A stretch of 64,000 bases of DNA from Anaeramoeba ignava (Eukaryota > Metamonada > Anaeramoebidae). The translations under genes were made by a program, and so were the position numbers. Positions 25,001 to 38,124 of this stretch are shown one piece after another; positions within the stretch are counted from its first letter, which is position 1, and every line of letters starts with the position of its first letter. The stretch covers positions 856,501 through 920,500 of the forward strand of contig JAPDFW010000114.1 in NCBI GenBank assembly GCA_028826165.1, given 5' to 3'. A model generated the notes under the pieces. The model worked only from the letters and a program-made list of their open reading frames with translations, had not been told where the DNA came from and did no database searches.

Positions 25001-28000
25001 TTGGCCAATTTCCGTATATTTTTACAGCTTGATCAACAGACTCACATATTTGGTTCCATTGCCTAAAAATATCAAATTCCGTTTTGCATATCTCGTCCCA
25101 TTCAAAACGTTGCACAGAAATAAGACTATGAATAGCTTCGTTGATTTCTTCTTTTTCATGTTCAAACATCGCTTGCATAACGCTCTGGAATAGTGCAATA
25201 GAGGAAGACCTGATATCGTCATGTCGACACGAAATCATATTCGTTTCCATCCAATCTCCCGAATTCTTTTTCTTTTCCGAATCGTAAAGGATGTAATTTC
25301 CAAAAAACCATAAACATAATTCCATTGAACGTGAAAATTGTTTTTGTAGAATTTTGATCCAATTTTCTAATTGGGAAGTGTATCGCGAACGGAAAACAAC
25401 CTGAAGTACAATATCAGTAATAAGTTTTGTTAGTTCGGGATTATTAGCAAGAATAGGATCGGTGATTTGAGGGTTTTGGAGTTGAAATAATTGTGACAAA
25501 AACTGCAAAAAAACAGAATCAAATATGAATTTCTGGCGGAAAAAAGAAATATTTTCTTTCCAGATATCACGAGAAAGATGCGGAGGCAATTCTACACGAG
25601 AGAAAAGATTGGATGAATTCTTCTGGTTTTGGAATTCCAGTGCTTCTCTCTCTAAAACATCCTTGCGGGTGTAAAGGAGGATATAGGCTGAATAAGGTTT
25701 AAGCATTGGCGGAATTGGATTAAAATTTTCATCTTGATTTGTTTGTTTTTTGGGAGTTTCTAAACCACCAAAACAATCTTTCTCAATATTAGAGATATCA
25801 TAGAAATCTGTGTATGTATCATCGAAACGGATCCAAGTTGCAGAATGAGCTGAAGAGCCATCACGTTTTCTGATGAAAGAGTAATAATGGCCACTTTCAG
25901 CACTTCCATAATGAGCAATAATACCTGTTAATTCGTAATGAGTAGATCCCACATGGTTCACTTTATTATCTGAATCATTTTCAATTAATTCCGTTGATTC
26001 AATTTTCTTTTCTTGCGAATATTCGTCCTCGTTTATATTTTCTTGTAATATTCCGTTTTTGGTAACTGCTTGTTCTGTATATGGTTCCATATCCAATTCA
26101 AATGGAAATTCAAAACGATCGTTGATTTTGTGGCGAACAAATGTTTCGAAATCAAACTCAAATCTTTTCAAATGAACAAGCAAATTTTGCGGAAGAGTTT
26201 CAAAACAAACTCTTTTTAATGCATCCACTTTTTTCCCTAATTCCTCAGAATAATATTGATTTTCACCGCTTAGCATTTCTGGTGCAACGTATTCTTTGAG
26301 TGATTCAAGAAGATTGTTTTTCTGTCGAATATCAAGAGAAATTGAATAGTAATCTTCAACTCTTCGATTTATTTTGTAATTTTCTTGTATGATTACTTGA
26401 TGAGTAAGTTTTGCTCCAAAAGTTTCTTGAATCAAATTTTTTTGCGGAGTTGATTTTGCTTCCCTTGCAAATTGATCGAAAAACATATTCATAAATTCTT
26501 CAACATCCATTTGCACAAATGGATTGATTTTGGATGAATCCCATGTTTGGATAGTGTTGATAAACTTCCTGGGATCTACAAAACGAGATTTGCTTGCCAT
26601 CAGATATGCGCCGAGACTTTGTGTTTGATAAAGAAGACTTTCTTCGGCTTGTTTTTCAGAAAAATCAGGGAATTTCAAATCAAAAACTCCCCGCACAAAG
26701 TTGGGAACCATGAAAATCTGCTGAACAAAGGAATTAAGATAACATGTTGAACCAAGATTTCGTAAACCAATAAATCCTGTTGGTAATATTTCTTTTTGTT
26801 TTGGATTAAATTTCCATTCAACATTCAAATTTGTTTGGGAAATTAGTTTTTTCTTAATATAATCCATAATTGCAACTATTTTTTTTTCATCATTTTTAAC
26901 CAAATTTAAAAGAAGAGAAAAAGCAGATTCTTGTGATTTTTTTGTTTGGCATTTTGGCAGATTTATTTCAATCACATTTTCTTTATTTTCTTCCACTGAA
27001 AAATTGGATAAACAATCTTCAAGAAGATATTGAGAGAATTCAGGCTCTTCATTAAGAAGAAATTTTCTGTTTTTTTCACTTCGAGAAATTATTGTCTGAA
27101 GAATACGGAAATATCCATCAAGAGTTGTATCCACTTTTTCTTTCTTTTCGTTTTTAAGCAATGAAAACTCATTTGAATCTCTCATTTTGATCAATCTTGT
27201 AAATAGCATTGCGATATCTTCCAAATTTGTTTGTTGTTCATCTGGTAATTTGTAATTTTGTTCCACAAGTTTGTTCAAAAAGTCAAAAAAATCTGTTGAA
27301 TTCCCAACATTTTCAGAATCTCTTTCTAATTGTTTCAAAATTGTAATTGCTTTTGAAAGGAATATTTTTGTTAAAAAGATTGTGTTCTTTTCAAGTTTAA
27401 GTGATTTCTCACAAATTTCCAGAATTTCTTCAGAAATCAACACTCGAATTTCAGGAATTGATGAAACCAAAATTGATTTGATAAATTGTTCAAGTTGTTC
27501 CATTTCTGAAAGTGTTTTTCTCCATATAATATTATCACTAACACATCCAGCTTTCAATATTTGAAGAGCAATTTTCAATATTTGGAAATGATCCAATGAA
27601 TTTTCCATTTTGTCTTGAATATTAGTGTATTTTTGAATAATATCCATTAGCAACATCACAAATTCTTGCTCTGAAAATCCACACAAACTAAACTCTTCTC
27701 GAATACTTGGTTCTGATCCTTCTTTTTTTTCTATTAATATTCGAGATATAATTTTGAGAAGTAAGAAAATGTTTTGAGTTTCTAATCTTTTTTCTTCATT
27801 CGATTTTTCTTTTGGAAATTCTTCTTTACGTGAAAATAAAATTGTTAGCAAATGATTAGCTGCTTTCTCACGAATAAAACTTCTTGCTAAACTATTCATA
27901 TTTATTTTCTTTTCGTTTGTGTTTTCTTGATTTTCTAATTCCTGTTCTTTTTCAAAGGATCCGAGAACTTGATCAATAATTTGGAGATCGTAATTCAATT

Positions 28001-31000
28001 TCAAAAGATGAGTTGAATTGAAATCTTGATTCCAATCAATGTTTTTTTGTTTGTTGTTTTGATTAATATCTAAATCAACGAGAAGTTTTGAAAAATGGTT
28101 TAAAATTTTTTCATTTGTTTTCATTAACATCAAAATTTGCCAAGCATTAGAAGCCATTTCCAAATCTTCATTTTCAAGCATTTCATATAAACTTTCGAAA
28201 TGGGAAGATAAAATAAAGCTTGGTAGTTCTTCAGGAAGAATTGCTAGTTCCAATTCTCTCGAAAAATTCGAAGTTGAAATTTGATTATTTTCATCTGAAT
28301 CAATTAAAACTCTCAAAGTTTGTTTATTAAATAATCCAATATCCATGATTGTTTTGCAATCATTCGATTCATTGATTTGAGGATGAGATTCTACAACAAA
28401 TTTCTGCGATTTGTCTTCAATAATTTCTCCAATTTTCTTTCTTAAAAAATCAACAGAATTATTTGTTCTTATTCTTAACATTGTGTTTTGAATTTTGTTT
28501 TGATTAGCAATTTGGATTTGCAAATCAATAAACTCATTATAAAAGGTGTGTATATGCCGTTGGAAAGGAAGCATTTCAGGTATTATTTCTGATTCCACTT
28601 TCAAAATATATTCCAATAAAACATTCAAACTTCTTTTTCTCATGACAAGATCATTTTTGTTATCAGAACAAATTGAAATGCATTTTTCAATAAATTTCTG
28701 GCGAATGTTGATTAAATGTTGTTTGGCAATTGTTGGTTTTAGATTGAAAAAATTAAAAAGAAATTTTGTTGCAAGAGCAAAAACTGTTTCATTTTCACTT
28801 TTCAAAACAAATTCCCAAGTTTTTTCTTCTCCATTAATTTTTGATTGATTTGGATCAATGATTTGGAAATTTGCTGTATTTCCTTCAAGAATTTTGTTGT
28901 TTTTGTTTATTCTGTAGCTATATTCTTGGAAGAAATTGAATCCTAAAATGGATATTTTTTGAGCATCTAATTCTAATGATTTCTGGAAAAAAATTTTAAC
29001 AATTTCATCTGTTACTTTAATTGAATTAACAAAAGTGAAAAATAAATTCTGTTCTTTTGAATTATAAGAATTTTTGATGTGAATATCCCAAAGTTTGTTT
29101 GCATCTTTAGCTTTAATAAATTGATTTGGTGGAATAGAATTTGCAATAAAAGAGAGCAAATCAAATCTCATTTGCATCTAAATAAATTAAAATTATTAAA
29201 ATTATTAAAATTCATTTTGAAAATTAAAATACATTTTCATCTAAATTTGGATCAATATTCTCTTCAATTATTGAATTCTCATTTTGTTCATTTGTTTTCT
29301 TCTCTTTTTCATTTAAAAGGTTTGTTTTGAATTGAGCCATTTCTTGAATCAATAAATTCAAAATATTATATGTTTTATGAATGGATTGAATTTTTTTAGT
29401 TCTTGTTATTGATTCATTATCGTTTTTGTTTGATTTTGTTGGTAAATTCCTGAATATCGAATATAAAATTGGAATCACAAAATCAGCACTTTGTTTTTTT
29501 TGTAAACTTTCAAAAGAAAGATTTAAAAATTTATTTTTAGCAAAATCAAATTGTGAATTTTCTTCAATAATTTTTTGAATTTCATTTAATGCTAATTTTC
29601 TTTCATTTATATCATTGAGAGGATTGTTTGTTAATTCCCAAAGTTTGTGAAGTGAAGCGAATTTGTAATTTTCTTTCTCTTTTTTGAATTTGGAAAAAGA
29701 AATTGTTGCAAAATAACCAAGTAATGAAATTGAAGATTTTTCAAATTTTTCAATTTTATGAAGTTTTTCATTGACAAAATAAAGAAAAATTTCATCAGAT
29801 AAAAATTTGCTTAAATTTTTAAATAATTTGTGAATCATTTCAGATGTTGTTTGATGATGGCCCTAATAATAATAAAAATAATAATAATAATTTAAATATA
29901 TTTTTATAATATTATTTCTTTTTCTTGATTACTTGAGTAAATGACCACATTTGATCAATATTTTCTTTTGTAATTTTTTGATTTATTGCTAAAAATTTTA
30001 AAACAACTCCTGATCTTGATAAAATTTCTGTATGTACTCGATGACCAAATAATATATCAATAATATTATATTCAATTAAAGATTTCAAGTAATTTCTTTA
30101 TTTTTAAATTAAATATTTAATTTTCAAATTTTTAAATTTTTAATAAATAATTTACTCAGTAGTTAACCATGAAGGAACATCTGATTGATTTTTTGATTTT
30201 TCATTTTGTTCAATTCTAGAAATATTTTCTTTTAATTGATTTATTCCAATAATTCGATTTTCTAAAAATTCTGATTTCAAATTTTTGATTGTCATTTCTA
30301 AATTGGATTTTTGTAAATGTTTTAATGCAGATTTATGACTTTTTTTCAATAAAATTGAGATTGGAAAAGAAAATAATAAATCAATATCATTTTGTTGTTT
30401 TCGATATTCTTCATCTTTAACTGATATAATTTTTTGGATCATTTTTTTAGCATAAGGAAATAAACATGGAATAAAATTTGAATCAAAAAATTCTAAACAC
30501 TATTTTTAATATTAATATTTAATATAAATATAAAAATATTAAGAAGAAAAATTATTTTGTTTTTTTATTAAATCAAACCATTCCAATTGGTTTTAATAAA
30601 TTGAATGATTTTTGGAAAGATATTTGATGATTTTTTGATAAAAATTGAGTTAATAAAGCTTCAAATCCACGATTTCTTGCAAAATATTCAATATTTTCTA
30701 ATAAAAAAGAAGAAATTGCTGGAATTTTTGACTAATTTTTATTTTTATTTTAAATTTTATAAATAAATTTTATAAATGAATTTAAATTTTATTTACAAAA
30801 TCAACAAAATTAAAATCATCTTGAAAAATTGATTCATTAACATTTGATAATTCTTTAGTCCAAAAAATTAAATGATCTTTCTAAAAAGAAAAAAGCAAAA
30901 AAAAATTTTTTTGAGAATTTTAAATTTTTCAAATTAATTTTTTTTTTTGAAAGAAAAATAAATAATACTTTTGGAGTTATTTTCCTAATTTTCATATCAG

Positions 31001-31434
31001 AAGGATGATGATAAAAAGAATTTGAAGAATCAATTGAAAAGATTTTTTGAAGAGATTGAAGAACATTATCATTTTCTTCAGGAATTTTTCTAATAATTAA
31101 ATCAAGACAACTTTTAAGAAATAAATTAATAATTTTAAAAGGCATTTCATAATTATCTCTTTGACAAAGAGTTTCAACAACTAAACCAAAAATTTTATCT
31201 AAAAAATATTCTTCTTGATTTTTATCCATTTTTCCTTGAATAATTAAAGGAAAATGTGTTTCTAATAAAGAAAGTACTTTAGTTGGATTTAAACCTAAAA
31301 AAGAAAAAAAAAGAATAAGAATTTTTAATTTTTTATTCATTTTAAAAACTTAATTTAATTTTTAGTTAGAATTTTTTTTTTTTACTTGTTTTAATTTCGT
31401 TTAAAAATAATTGATATTGAATGATGTAATTCAT
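22080..31434 (-). CDS. Giant USP24/USP9X-like ubiquitin hydrolase
   Basis: Eight exons (31386-31434, 30969-31294, 30797-30880, 30579-30731, 30156-30499, 29933-30095, 29233-29862, 22080-29177) join in phase into about 2,948 residues. That is the size range of the USP9X/USP24/USP34 group. The long N-terminal helical-repeat region includes LFGHRVHTEILSRSG and ENIDQMWSFTQGHHQTTSEM, both typical of this group. The C19 peptidase domain spans roughly residues 1385-1750, with Cys box GLRNLGSTCYLNSF, His box YGSAESGHYYSFIRK and WIRFDD. All catalytic residues are present. About 1,200 residues of helical repeats follow. It should remove ubiquitin from proteins in the cytosol. It is divergently transcribed from the ankyrin-BTB gene with 109 bp between the start codons. 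Its largest exon (7.1 kb) has no repeats, unlike most genes here. Confidence 0.92.
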
Positions 31435-31543
31435 TTTTAATTTTTTTTTAATTTTTTTGAAAAGAAAAAAAATGAAATTTAAAAAAATTAAAAAAAAAAT
31501 TTTCATTTTTTATTTTTCTTTCATTTTCTTTTTTTACTTTAAA
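31435..31543. promoter_or_regulatory. 109-bp bidirectional promoter (USP / ankyrin-BTB)
   Basis: The gap between two divergent start codons holds a CATTTTT element in each orientation: ATGAAATTT at about 31470 for the minus gene, and TTTTCATTTTTTATTTTTC at about 31501 for the plus gene. Nothing else fits in the space. Confidence 0.5.
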
Positions 31544-34142
31544 ATGTCTGGCTTTGATTTTAATCAAGCAATGGGTGATCAAATTTTGAAAAATGCAATT
31601 GAAGAAAATAATTTAGAACTTGTTAAAAAGCTTTATCAAGAAAATCCAAAATTAAATTTAAAATTTCGTGTAAAATTTTTTTATATTAAATTTCCAATTT
31701 TTAAATTATTTTTTTATTTAACTTTTAATTTTAGTATGTAAATAGAAAATGTCAAAAAAAAAAAATACAAACTAAAGATAATTAATTTTATTATTAAAAA
31801 TAAAAATAAATTTAGAGAGTAAAATTTACAAATAAAATTTGAAATAAAATTTGAAATAAATTTATATTAAAATTTGAAATAAAATTTGAAATAAAAATTT
31901 AAAATAAATTTATAATAAAATTTGAAATAAAAATTGAAATAAATTTATATTAAAATTTGAAATAAAATTTGAAATAAAATTTGAAATAAAATTTATATAA
32001 AATTTACAAATAAAATTTGATATAAAATTTGAAATAAAATTTATATAAAATTTGAAATAAAATTTGAAATAAATTTTGAAATAAAAATTGAAATAAAAAT
32101 TGAAATAAAAATTGAAATAAATTTATATTAAAATTTATATTAAAATTTGAAATAAAATTTGAAATAAAATTTGAAATAAAATTTGAAATAAATTTATATT
32201 AAAATTTAAAATAAAATTTGAAATAAAATTTGAAATAAAATTTACAAATAAAATTTGAAATAAAATTTGAAATAAAATTTGAAATAAAATTTGAAATAAA
32301 ATTTGAAATAAAATTTGAAATAAAATTTACAAATAAAATTTGAAATAAAAATTGAAATAAAAATTGAAATAAAATAAATATTAAAATTTAAAATAAAATT
32401 TAAAATAAAAATATTAAAATTGAAAATAAAATTTAAAATAAAATTTAAAATAAAATTTGAAATAAAATTTATATAAAAATTTGAAATAAAATTTGAAATA
32501 AAAATTTAAAATAATTTACAAATAAAATTTGAAATAAAATTTGAAATAAAATTAAATTTATTTGAAATAAGAAATTTACAAATAAAAAGGATGCAACATT
32601 CCTTCTTTTGCTTTAGAAAAATAAAATTAAAAAAATTGATAAAAAAAAAAATAAATTTAAAATTAAAATTAAAATTAAAATTAAAATTGGAATTAAAATT
32701 AAAATAGGATGTTGGTTTGTATTTTAAATTAAATTATTTTAATTTAATTAAATTTAACTTATATTTTTTTTAGTAAGTATTTTATTTAATTTTTATTTTT
32801 GAAAATAATAATTATATTATTATTTCTTTTAGGGAGATACTGCTGTTCATTTTTCTTGTTGGTTTCATAAAAGAGTGAATATTATTAAATTACTTATTGA
32901 AGCAGGAGGAGATATTAATTATAAAGATGTAAATAAATTTAAATTTAAATTTCCAAAAAAAAATAATATTAAATTTATTTTTATTTAGCATGTAAAAATC
33001 AAAATCAAAATCAAAATCAAAATCAAAATCAAATAAATTTAATAATAATAATAATAATAATTGTTTTTTATTAATTTAGTATGTATTTTTTTAGATATTT
33101 TTTTAGATATTTTTTTTAAATATTTTTTTTGAATTAAATAGGATTATACTCCAGTTCATTATGCTACAATAGGGAATTCAAGTGAAGAAATTTATTTTTT
33201 ACTTGTTGATTATAATGGAGATTTTACAATTCCTGATGTTTGGAAAATAAATAATATTTAATCTCTTTTTTTTTTTGGAAAATGAATTAAAAATTAATTA
33301 TAAAACAAAAATAGACTGTAAAATTTGGAACATTCTTTTTCAAATTCAATCTAAAAGAAAATAATTTATAAATTAATTTATTTAGTCAGTAATTATTTTT
33401 AGTTTAGAATAAATCAAAAAAAATAATAATTATTTAAATATTTAAATTATTATTTTAGAAAAAAACACCTTTAGATTATGTTAAAGATGAAAAACTAAAA
33501 CAAAAAATATTGAATAGAATTCAAACAAGAAAATCTATTAATCAAGATTTTTTAGTTTTATTTGAAAGAAAAGAATTTACAGATTCAAAATTACAATTAC
33601 AAGATGGAGAAATTTCATTTCATAAATTAATAGTTAAATCAAGAATAGGAGAAAAATATGATTCTTTAATGGATATTTTACAAAATAAAAAGAAAAATGA
33701 AGTTGAAGATTTTCTCAAGTTTATTTATTCATCAATTTTTGAAAATTCTGAAGTTATTAATGATATTTTAAATCAAATTGGAATTCAAAATCAAGAATTA
33801 AATGTTGTAAATTATGAAAATCTTTATCAAGAAGAAGAAAGTAAAGATTTCAAAATTTTATTTGAAGATGGAGTTGTACTTGCTCATAAAATAATTTTAA
33901 TAGCAAGAAGTGATTTATTTAGAGGACTTTTTTTAAGTGTTGTTGATGAATCAAATCAAGTACATGATTATAGTGGTATTTCAAAAGATGCATTTAATGT
34001 TTTGATTAAATTTCTTTATACTGAAAAACTTGATTCAAATATTCCTCAAAATATTCTTCAAGATTTACAAGAAAAAATTGATTATTTTCAATTAAATGAA
34101 AATTCTTCACTTGATGAAAAAATTAAAGAATTTTTAAAATAA
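31544..34142 (+). CDS. Ankyrin-BTB domain protein
   Basis: Four exons (31544-31669, 32833-32928, 33142-33237, 33459-34142) give 333 residues. Exons 1-3 each end in phase 0 and together make about three ankyrin repeats (GDTAVHFSCWFHKRVNIIKL, DYTPVHYATIGNSSEEIYFL, KTPLDYVKD). Exon boundaries thus match repeat boundaries. Exon 4 encodes BTB-like domains; the second is clear, DFKILFEDGVVLAHKIILIA and RSDLFRGLFLSVVDE. Such proteins usually act as adaptors; the partner is unknown. The last exon is the closest relative of the BTB fragments at 4.6 and 8.5 kb. Intron 1 is 1.16 kb long and swollen by a tandem repeat. I chose the ATG after the T-rich promoter. The earlier in-frame ATG at 31457 lies inside it. 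Confidence 0.85.
31800..32590. repeat. Tandem AAATAAAATTTG repeat in ankyrin-BTB intron 1
   Basis: About 60 copies of a 12-14 bp unit (AATAAAATTTGA with variants) fill most of the intron. No stable reading frame or dyad structure is seen. Confidence 0.88.
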
Positions 34143-34316
34143 TTTTGAAAAAAGGAAAAAAGGAAAAAAGAATTTTTATTTAAGAAAAAAAAAAGTGGAA
34201 TTAGGGAAAAATTATTTTTTTTTTGGAAATTGAAAAAATTAATTCTTATTTGATTTTTGAATAATTTACAAATTTGGTTAATAAATTTCCATTTTAAATT
34301 TTAAATTTTAAATTTT

Positions 34317-36248
34317 TCATTTTTTTGCTTCTTCAAATGCTATTCCTTTTGGTGAATAACTTGGAAAAAGAATAGTTCCAGAATTTAAAATTTGGATAAT
34401 TTGTTTAAAACTTGGTCTTGAAACTGGATTTTTATCCCAACAAGCTTGAATTAAATCTGATAAACTTTTTGGAACATTATCAGGAAGAGTTGGTCTTAAA
34501 TCTTCATTTAAAACACCAACAGCAACTTGAATAGGATTTAATCTATCATAAGGAATTTTTCTTGCAACAAGTTCATATAAAACAATAGCATAAGAAAAAA
34601 CATCAATTTTTTCATCATATTTAATATTAGCCAATATTTCAGGAGCCATCCAATAATAACTTCCTTTAAAATTTTAAAATTTTAATATTATAATATTATA
34701 ATAAATATTTTCAATTATTTTAATTATTCACCAATTAAACCAGTCATAACATTTTGATCTTGTTTCATTCTTGACATTCCAAAATCACAAATTTTAACAT
34801 TATATTGTAAATCAAGTAAAACATTCAAAGATTTAAGATCACGATGTAGCATTCCAGAACAATGCAAATAATTCATTCCTCTAGCAATTCCAAGAAGAAT
34901 ATTTTTCATTTGAGAACTACTCAAAACAATATCTTTTTTTTTATGAATCAAATCAAACAAAGAACCTCCTTCCATAAACTCTGTAATAACACAATAGGGT
35001 TCTTTAATCATATGAGCACCCATAAAAAGAACAATATTTGGATGTCTTAAAGCACCCATCACTTCAACTTCCTGTCTAAAACTTTCAATATTTTCATCAT
35101 TAATTTTTTCAGGAAGAAGAACTTTAATTGCAACTTCAGTTCCTTCCCAAACACCTTTATAAACCTTTCCAAATCCTCCAACACCAACTAATTTATTGAA
35201 TTTCAAATCATTTGGATCAATTTCCCAATTCGAATATAATTTACTAAATGATGTTGTTTGTTGTTTTGGTTGTTGTTTTTGTAGAATATTTTGCAGAATA
35301 TTTTGTGGTGATTGACCCATATCTTTTGGTGAAAAACTTAAGGCATCAAATTGCAATAAATCTTGTCTTCTTTGATTTTGATTTCCAAAATTCATGTCAT
35401 TTCCATTATTCAAAGTTATTCCAAAACTAAAATTATCTTGAGCAAGAAATGAGGATTGATTGGGTGATCTTGCTTGTGAAAATCCTTGTTTTTCATTAAT
35501 AATTTGATTATTTGGATCAATATTGATTCTTCCTTGTTTTTCTTGAGTAAAATAAAAATAAAATGCTTGATTAATTCTTGATTGAATTGTCTTGATTCTT
35601 GATTCAATCATTTCAAATACATTTTGTTTGTCTGTGTGTTGTGAGCGTCTTGATAATAACTTTTCAAATTGTTTTTTTAATGATATTAAATCCTTGATTA
35701 TTTCTGTCTGTTTAAAATGTATTTTTATTTTGTCAGAAACTTCATTTTCATGATAACCAATTAAAAATAATATTTCAATTATTCTTCTTGTTTGATTTTC
35801 TAATTCATTTTCAACTGTATCTGGATGATAAGATAAAGAATTTTGAAGCCAACGTTTTCCACTATATTTTTCTATTACTCCCTTTGAATCTGTTATTATT
35901 ATTTCCATTTCTTTAATCAATTCATTTTGTATCTCCTTTTGACTCTCTTTTTTCCATTTAATTTTAAATTTTAATTTAATATTAATTCATCTTTTTTTTC
36001 TTTATTTAGTTTTAATCTTTATTTATGTTCTTTTTGATTTTTGTTTTTGTTATTTATTGTTGTATTATTTATTATATCTTTTTAGTGTGTTTTTTTATTA
36101 TTACTTCTTAAAAATCTGTTGCAAATATTAAATTTGATAAAAATGTATTAAATTTAATTTGATGAACTTGTGATTCATTAATTATTTTTGAAACTTCAAG
36201 AATCTGTTTCATAATTTTTAATTTAATTTCTTTTTCTTGAATTTCCAT
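34317..36248 (-). CDS. TKL (Raf/MLK-like) protein kinase
   Basis: Two well-defined exons (34732 to about 35950, and 34317-34663) encode an N-terminal helical region followed by a full TKL kinase. The kinase has GVGGFGKVYKG, VAIKVL, HRDLKSLNVLLD, DFGMSR and, after the splice, SYYWMAPE. It ends CWDKNPVSRPSFKQI. The splice falls inside the activation loop and restores the Gly of LIG/S. A first exon very probably starts at the ATG at 36246-36248 (MEIQEKEIKLKIMKQILEVS). It lies right after a strong CATTTTT element, but its donor is uncertain because several phase-0 GT sites fit. Without it, the first ATG at 35906-35908 gives 507 residues. An alternative ATG near 35955 is out of frame by one A. Confidence 0.85.
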
Positions 36249-36282
36249 ATTTTGATTAAATTAAAAAAATTGAAAAAAATTG

Positions 36283-36322
36283 AAAAAAAAAATGAAAAAA
36301 AAATGAAAAAAAAATTTTTTAT
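36283..36322 (-). promoter_or_regulatory. CATTTTT element upstream of TKL kinase
   Basis: Two copies of T-run/CATTTTTTTTT (minus sense) lie about 40-70 bp before the ATG at 36248. This is the main reason to place the first exon there. Confidence 0.45.
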
Positions 36323-36607
36323 TCTTTTTGTTTTAAGTTATTATTTTATTTGGATTCCAATTTAAATTCTTTTTATTTTTATTTATTTAAGTTTATTTTA
36401 TGCAAAGAGTTTTATTTTTTTTAATTTAGATCTTTTTATTTTTTATTTAAAAAATTTAAATATAAAAATATAGAAAATGAATTCAAGAATAATAAAGATT
36501 ATATTTAGAAATATTTTATTAAATATAATTTTAAAAACTTTCTATAATTTTTTTTTAAGATTTAAATAAAAATAATAAAAAAAAAAATAATAAAAAATTT
36601 TTAATTT

Positions 36608-36640
36608 AATTTTTTTTTCATTTTTCATTTTTCAATTAAA
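36608..36640 (+). promoter_or_regulatory. CATTTTT element upstream of VPS29
   Basis: TTTTTTTTCATTTTTCATTT followed by TTCAATT lies about 45-65 bp before the VPS29 start. Confidence 0.45.
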
Positions 36641-36678
36641 AAAACAAAACAAAATTTTCTTTATTCAATTTTTAAATA

Positions 36679-37928
36679 ATGGTTTTTGTTCTTATAATTG
36701 GAGATTTCCATATTCCACACAGAACATATGATGTTCCTACTCGTTTTAAAAAACTTTTAGTTCCTGGAAAAATTGAAATTATTTTATCAACTGGAAATTT
36801 AACAAACAAAGAAACAAGAGAATATTTAACAACTTTAGCTTCTGATATTCATGTTGTTAAAGGTGATTTTGATGATGATGTATTTATTCTTTTAATTTTA
36901 TATTCAAAATTTAATAATTTTATAAATAATTTTATAAATAATTTTATAAATAATTTTATAATTAATTTTATAAATAATTTAATAAATAATTTTATATATA
37001 ATTTTATAAATAATTTTATTAATAATTTTATAAATAATTTTATAAATAATTTTATAAATAATTTTATATATAATTTTATAAATAATTTTATAAATAATTT
37101 TATAAATAATTTTATATATAATTTTATAAATAATTTTATATTTAATTTTATAAATAATTTAATAAATAATTTAATAAATAATTTTATAAATAATTTTATA
37201 ATTAATTTTATAAATAATTTTATAAATAATTTTATAAATAATTTTATAAATAATTTTATAAATAATTTTATTAATAATTTTATTAATAATTTTATATATA
37301 ATTTAATAAATAATTTTATAAATAATTTTATATATAATTTTATAATTAATTTAATAAATAATTTTATAAATAATTTTATAAATAATTTTATAATTAATTT
37401 TATAAATAATTTTATAAATAATTTTATAAATAATTTAATAAATAATTTTATAAATAATTTAATAAATAATTTTATTAATAATTTTATAATTAATTTTATA
37501 AATAATTTAATAATTAATTTTATAAATAAAATTTTATAAAAAAGAATTTAAATCTTCCAGAAAATGATGTTGTTGTAATTGATGGAATTAAATTTGGATT
37601 AGTTCATGGACATGATGTTATTCCATGGGGAGATCATGATAGTCTTGGAGTTGTTCAAAGAAAATTAGGAGTTGATATATTAATACATGGACATACTCAT
37701 GAATTTTCAGCATTTGAATCAGAAGGAAAAATATTTATAAATCCAGGTTCAGTAACTGGAGCTTATTCAGGTTTTACTGAAGATGTTGTTCCTTCTTTTG
37801 TTTTAATGGATATTCAAAAGGAAAAAATTATTACTTACGTTTATAAATTAAAGAATGGTGAATTAGAAGTTAATAAATTGTTTTTTTCAAGACCAAAAAC
37901 TAAAGAATCTGATGAAAATTTTGATTAA
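36679..37928 (+). CDS. VPS29: VPS29, retromer/Retriever phosphoesterase-fold subunit
   Basis: Two exons (36679-36879 and 37545-37928) give 194 residues against about 182 in animals. The match is clear along the whole length: [48 protein letters not shown], then [18 protein letters not shown] and [13 protein letters not shown]. It ends with [10 protein letters not shown] and PSFVLMDIQ. The metallo-phosphoesterase positions (GD.H, GN, GDFD, GH, HGHTH) are kept, as in other VPS29 proteins that act as scaffolds. VPS29 is shared by retromer and by Retriever, which works with the CCC complex; the CCC subunit CCDC93 is encoded 2 kb downstream. The 665-bp intron is a 15-bp tandem repeat, and reading through it produces a false 286-residue ORF. 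Confidence 0.95.
36897..37535 (+). repeat. 15-bp tandem repeat in VPS29 intron
   Basis: About 42 copies of AATAATTTTATAAAT (variants TATAAT, AATTAA) fill the VPS29 intron. Read in the exon-1 frame they give NNFI repeats up to a stop just before exon 2. Confidence 0.9.
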
Positions 37929-38124
37929 TTTCTTCTCTTTCTCTTTCTCTTTATCTTTTTAAATTCCTTTTCTTTTTAATCCAAAAACAAAATAATTTCT
38001 TTTAATTTCTTTTAATTTTTTTCAATTTAAAAATTTTAAGTTGAAAATCTAAAATTAAATCAAAAAAAATTTAATTCATTTTTTTTCATTTTTCATTTTT
38101 TCAAATTAAATTAAATTAAATTAA

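Noticed and set aside
31800-32590. CRISPR-like regular array
   Set aside because: Units abut without unique spacers, lie in an intron and are in a eukaryote. The same holds for 54760-56008.
36679-37539. A 286-residue protein with NNFI repeats
   Set aside because: The first 67 codons are VPS29 exon 1 and the rest is its repeat-filled intron; exon 2 at 37545 restores VPS29.
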